Assembly (NCBI RefSeq): GCF_030445035.2
Contig: NC_080677.1
Location: forward strand, 114,259,263-114,323,262
Length of the DNA: 64,000 bases
From: Dasypus novemcinctus
Taxonomy: Eukaryota; Chordata; Mammalia; Cingulata; Dasypodidae
Direction of reading: 5' to 3'
Positions 61,015-64,000 of the stretch are shown here, in pieces. How positions within the stretch are numbered: position 1 is the stretch's first letter; the number at the start of each line of letters is the position of its first letter. The translations under genes were made by a program, and so were the position numbers. Below the pieces are notes generated by a model. The model made no database searches. It was not told the origin of the DNA and was given only the letters and a program-made list of their open reading frames with translations.

Positions 61015-61215
61015 GTGGATCTGTCTTCCAAAGGTTAGGGAAGGCCAGGTGATCAACTTGTTGCTTGGAGAGGGTTGATCCTGTATGCCAAAGATTGGGG
61101 AAGGCCACGTGATCAACTCATTGCTCTGAGAAGGTTGAGCCTGTATGCCAAAGGTTAGGGAAGATCAGGTGGTCAACTCGTTGCTCTGAGTGGGTTGAGC
61201 CTGAGGGTTAGGGGG
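61015..61215 (+). repeat. 60-bp tandem repeat, three copies plus a partial fourth
   Basis: Copies at 61015-61074, 61075-61134 and 61135-61194, each with 'CCAAAG(G/A)TT(A/G)GGGAAG' and 'GATCAACT..TTGCT'-type blocks, then a partial copy from 61195. They lie within the inner region of the LTR element. Confidence 0.88.
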
Positions 61216-61742
61216 AATGTGTCTTCACATCACTGTCCTAAGAGAGTTAAGACTCTAACCCAAAGATTGGGTAAGGTGTGGCAATCACTCCAACACTCTT
61301 GGAGAGAGAAATCTGGAGCTTGGTTGACACCCAGATGCTTGATGAGGGTGGAACCAAGAATATGGCCATTGGGCAATCCTGTGGAAAGGGTGGGTTCCCA
61401 AAAGGCACCAAGGAGAAAAAACCATCATCTTAAGAATGACTCTCAGACTGAAATCGAATAGAGGATGCCCTGCAGGTTTACTGAACTGTAGAGAAACCAT
61501 GACTTATGTTTCCCTCCCAATTTCTCCTTATTGTAATGAAAATGTTTATCCTATGTTTGTCCATTCGTGTACTGGAAACAGATAAATTATTTTATAAGTT
61601 TCGGAGATCTATAACAGACTGGACTTTGACCCAAGACAAACTATTTCTTTAAATTGACTGTGATATGATTTAGTACTTGCATTGTTACTGATTTAAGATT
61701 TTTTTAATATTATAATGTCTTTTTGGAATTCAGAGGGTAGAG

Positions 61743-62304
61743 TGTAGCAGTTTGATATGGTTATGAATTCCAAAAATAGATATTGTATTATGTTTGTAAT
61801 CTGGTCCGTACCTGGGCATGATTAAGTTATGATTAAGGCTTTGATTGGGCCACATCATTAGGTCGTTGATGTGGTCCACCCCAAGGGGTGAGGACTCACA
61901 GACACAAGGCATGGCAAAGGACAGAATTGAAGCGTTCTTAATGTTGGGATGCTGAAGTTTGATGCTGAAGTCTTAAGCTGGAGCCCTGGGGAAAGACACA
62001 GAGCCTTTTGCCTAATAGTCTACAGCTGACCTTGTGGAGAGACGCAAAGCCTAGAGAGCCTCATAGTCTACAGCTGACCTTGTGGAGAAAACAGGAGCTG
62101 AGCCCAGAGGAAGCCAAGAAGCCTGAACCCTCACAGAAATCAGCAGCCATCTTGCTCCGATACTTGAAAATAGACTTTGGTGAGGGAAGTAACTTATACT
62201 TTATGGCCTGCTATCTGTAAGCTCCTACCCCAAATAAATACCCTTTATAAAAACCAACCAATTTCTGGTATTTTGCATCAGCACCCTTTGGCGGACTAAT
62301 AACA
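61743..62304 (+). repeat. 3' LTR of the MaLR-like element
   Basis: Matches the 5' LTR across its ends. It contains a local duplication of 'AGTCTACAGCTGACCTTGTG' (62019-62038 and 62067-62086). Confidence 0.85.
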
Positions 62305-62359
62305 GGAAATTTTATATTGTATATGTTATTACAATAAAAATTTAAATGAATACATACAT

Positions 62360-62870
62360 TTAATGATCATCTGTTAGTTATAGGCACTGATGCTGGGTGT
62401 CAGAAACACAATAATCAAGGCCTGGAACCCTGCCCTCAGGACTAGCTGGTTGGGGAAGCCAGAGGACTAACCCAGCACTCACACTGGCTGCAGGGTGGAG
62501 CTGGGTTGAATGGAAGCAGGGCTGGAAGCAAGGATCAAGATGAGTTAGGGGACTGTTGTAGTCCAAACAAGAAGTAAGACTAAATTGGTGACAGTCGGAA
62601 TGGATTTGAGAGAGAATGAGAAGTGGAAGTAACTGATTAGGTAACTGATTAGTTGAGGTGAGTGAGGAACAAGGATAGTTGATGATTGGACAGTTTCCTG
62701 GCTTTAGCATCTCAGTGAATGGTGGAGCTATTTGTGGAGAGAAACAGGAAGAAGAGCAGCTCTTTAGCGAGAGATGGTGAGTGAGGTTTGGACATGCTGA
62801 TTTTGAGCTGCCTTGAAAGTAGAAGATGCTCAATAGCTGTTTGTTGAATAAATGAGAGAATCATGTCCAT
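62360..62870 (-). repeat. L2 LINE fragment, reverse orientation
   Basis: 'TAGGCACTGATGCTGGGTGT', 'GGAACCCTGCCCTCAGGACT', 'GACTGTTGTAGTCCAAACAA' and 'AGCTGTTTGTTGAATAAATG' are ordered reverse L2 blocks with internal shuffling. Confidence 0.65.
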
Positions 62871-63099
62871 ACTGCAGTGTCTGGAACTCCAAGTCACACC
62901 CCTCATAAGAGCATCCATGTCCACAGCCTTTGGTAGAGAAATCTTTTCTTACTGTGGATAGTGCTAGAAGTTACTCTGAAAGCTGGAGGCAACCCACCAT
63001 GATCCAGGGTCCCTGTTGGTAGTTCTCAAGCTTGCCTTAGGAGACATCTTTTTTATGTATTAGCATTTGGCTCACTGGAAATCAAAAACATACAAATTC

Positions 63100-63400
63100 A
63101 AATAAACACCCCTTTGCATCCATAAAATCAGCATTTCAAAAACCATTTCCCATTGTTGATGAACATGAAATGAAATGAGCATTTTTGTACAGCTCCAGAA
63201 GGAGCTCTAGAGATCAATTATAAGTGGTCAAGAAACCAAAAATGTTCATACTCTTTAACCCAATGATTCCACTTCTAAAACTTCTGAAGAATTTTTGTTT
63301 TTTTAAAATAAATATTTGTATTTATCTTTGATACATCTTTCAAAATTTTCTTTAGATTAAAAAAAAAGCTGTGTTGGAAACAAATGAGAAACTAGAACCC
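63100..63400 (+). repeat. Old L1 3'-region fragment
   Basis: 'GTTCATACTCTTTAACCCAA' and 'TGATTCCACTTCTAAAACTT' are degraded L1 wording. Confidence 0.5.
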
Positions 63401-64000
63401 AACTATGAATTTCTCAGCCTCACAATGGTAACATGAATCTGATATTGTGTAAAAACATGTAGGGGTTCTCCAGCTTAAAGTGACATTATAGATCTGAACC
63501 TTCAAAGAAGAAACCATTGTAACATTTCAGGATGAGAATTTCCTACAATCTCATAATCACTGAATTTCATAAACCGTCCCAAGGCTGAGGCACATCAGTT
63601 CCCGCTGCCTCTAAATCAATGGTGTTCGATAGTTTCTTTTCCAAGATGGCTTTTTGTTGTTCAGCTGACACTTCTCAGAAACACTTTGGTTACTTTATCT
63701 GGAACATTATAGCCACAAGTGTGGCAGCTCTTTCAGCATCTGACAGTTGAACACAAAGCAAGTCGTATCATTGATAGCATTTACAATTTAAAATCATTTG
63801 AATTTTCTTCTTGGAGCATTTTCAGAATATACAGAATTAGTTGGTATAGCGACAACATGTCTCTCATATCTCCATGAGAAAACATGAGTGCATCATTTCA
63901 GTTGCTAGTGAACCTCAGAGAAGGGCAAGCTCCATCTTGACTTAGGCAATGCCACCCAGACCCTCCTGCCTGAGTGGGAGCCCCTCTCCTGTGGCCCGCC
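63401..64000. other. Unassigned intergenic sequence
   Basis: I recognise no gene, repeat or regulatory element in this final stretch. Confidence 0.5.

Larger units (their letters stand above)
59473..62304 (+). mobile_element. MaLR/ERVL-like LTR retrotransposon with both LTRs
   Basis: A 610-bp 5' LTR (59473-60082) and a 562-bp 3' LTR (61743-62304) share TGTAGCAGTTTGATATGG starts, ACA ends and most of their length. The 1.66-kb inner region opens with 'GAATTTGGTTCCAAGGAGTG', like the Leu-type primer site region of MaLR/ERVL elements. It ends with a short purine-rich GAGGGTAGAG before the 3' LTR. No gag, pol or env frame is intact; the longest open stretch (60270-60533, 87 codons) is unassigned. 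It is a non-autonomous old element. No target duplication was found (flanks ATATA and GGAAA differ). Confidence 0.85.

Noticed and set aside
58200-64000. Possible first exon of STRA8, the next gene expected beyond WDR91
   Set aside because: No stretch matches the STRA8 N-terminal region as I know it; in human the gene begins about 20 kb away.

Overview
The window is mammalian nuclear DNA. It has large introns, two CpG islands and heavy interspersed-repeat content. The SINEs are tRNA-derived units with heads of the type 'GTAGCTCAGTGGTTGAG' and 'TTGGCCCAGTGGTTAGGGC', which I know from armadillo and sloth genomes. The host is therefore most likely a xenarthran (armadillo, sloth or anteater); the species cannot be fixed by eye. 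Gene content and order match the human 7q33 neighbourhood TMEM140 - CYREN - WDR91.

Layout. 1-8757: repeat-rich DNA upstream of the coding exon of TMEM140, probably its long first intron. 8758-10770: TMEM140 coding/terminal exon, plus strand. 11039-15645: CYREN (C7orf49/MRI), minus strand, three coding exons and a CpG-island promoter at about 15.1-15.65 kb; it converges tail-to-tail with TMEM140. 15650-19100: spacer, probably including the WDR91 3' UTR. 19101-57732: WDR91, minus strand, 15 coding exons. I could join all of them in phase to a 747-codon protein, with a CpG-island promoter at 57.45-58.14 kb carrying a perfect CRE and an inverted CCAAT box. 58.2-64 kb: intergenic DNA with an L2 piece, a complete two-LTR MaLR/ERVL-like element (59473-62304), another L2 piece and an L1 fossil. 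No STRA8 exon was recognised.

Function. TMEM140 is a small four-pass membrane protein of unclear role. CYREN is a Ku-binding regulator of non-homologous end joining; both of its Ku-binding motifs are intact. WDR91 is a LisH/coiled-coil/WD40 endosomal regulator that works with WDR81 and Rab7 on PI3-kinase activity. They are neighbours rather than a functional cluster.

Most notable observation: WDR91 intron 3 (52816-54585) has the complete signature of a U12-dependent AT-AC intron (ATATCCTT donor, TTTAAC branch site 10 nt before a terminal AC). It is the only junction with no GT-AG solution in frame. The other observations are retrotransposon architectures: a twin-primed L1, an internally deleted L1, a SINE nested in an LTR with a perfect 5-bp duplication, and a 60-bp tandem repeat inside the LTR element.
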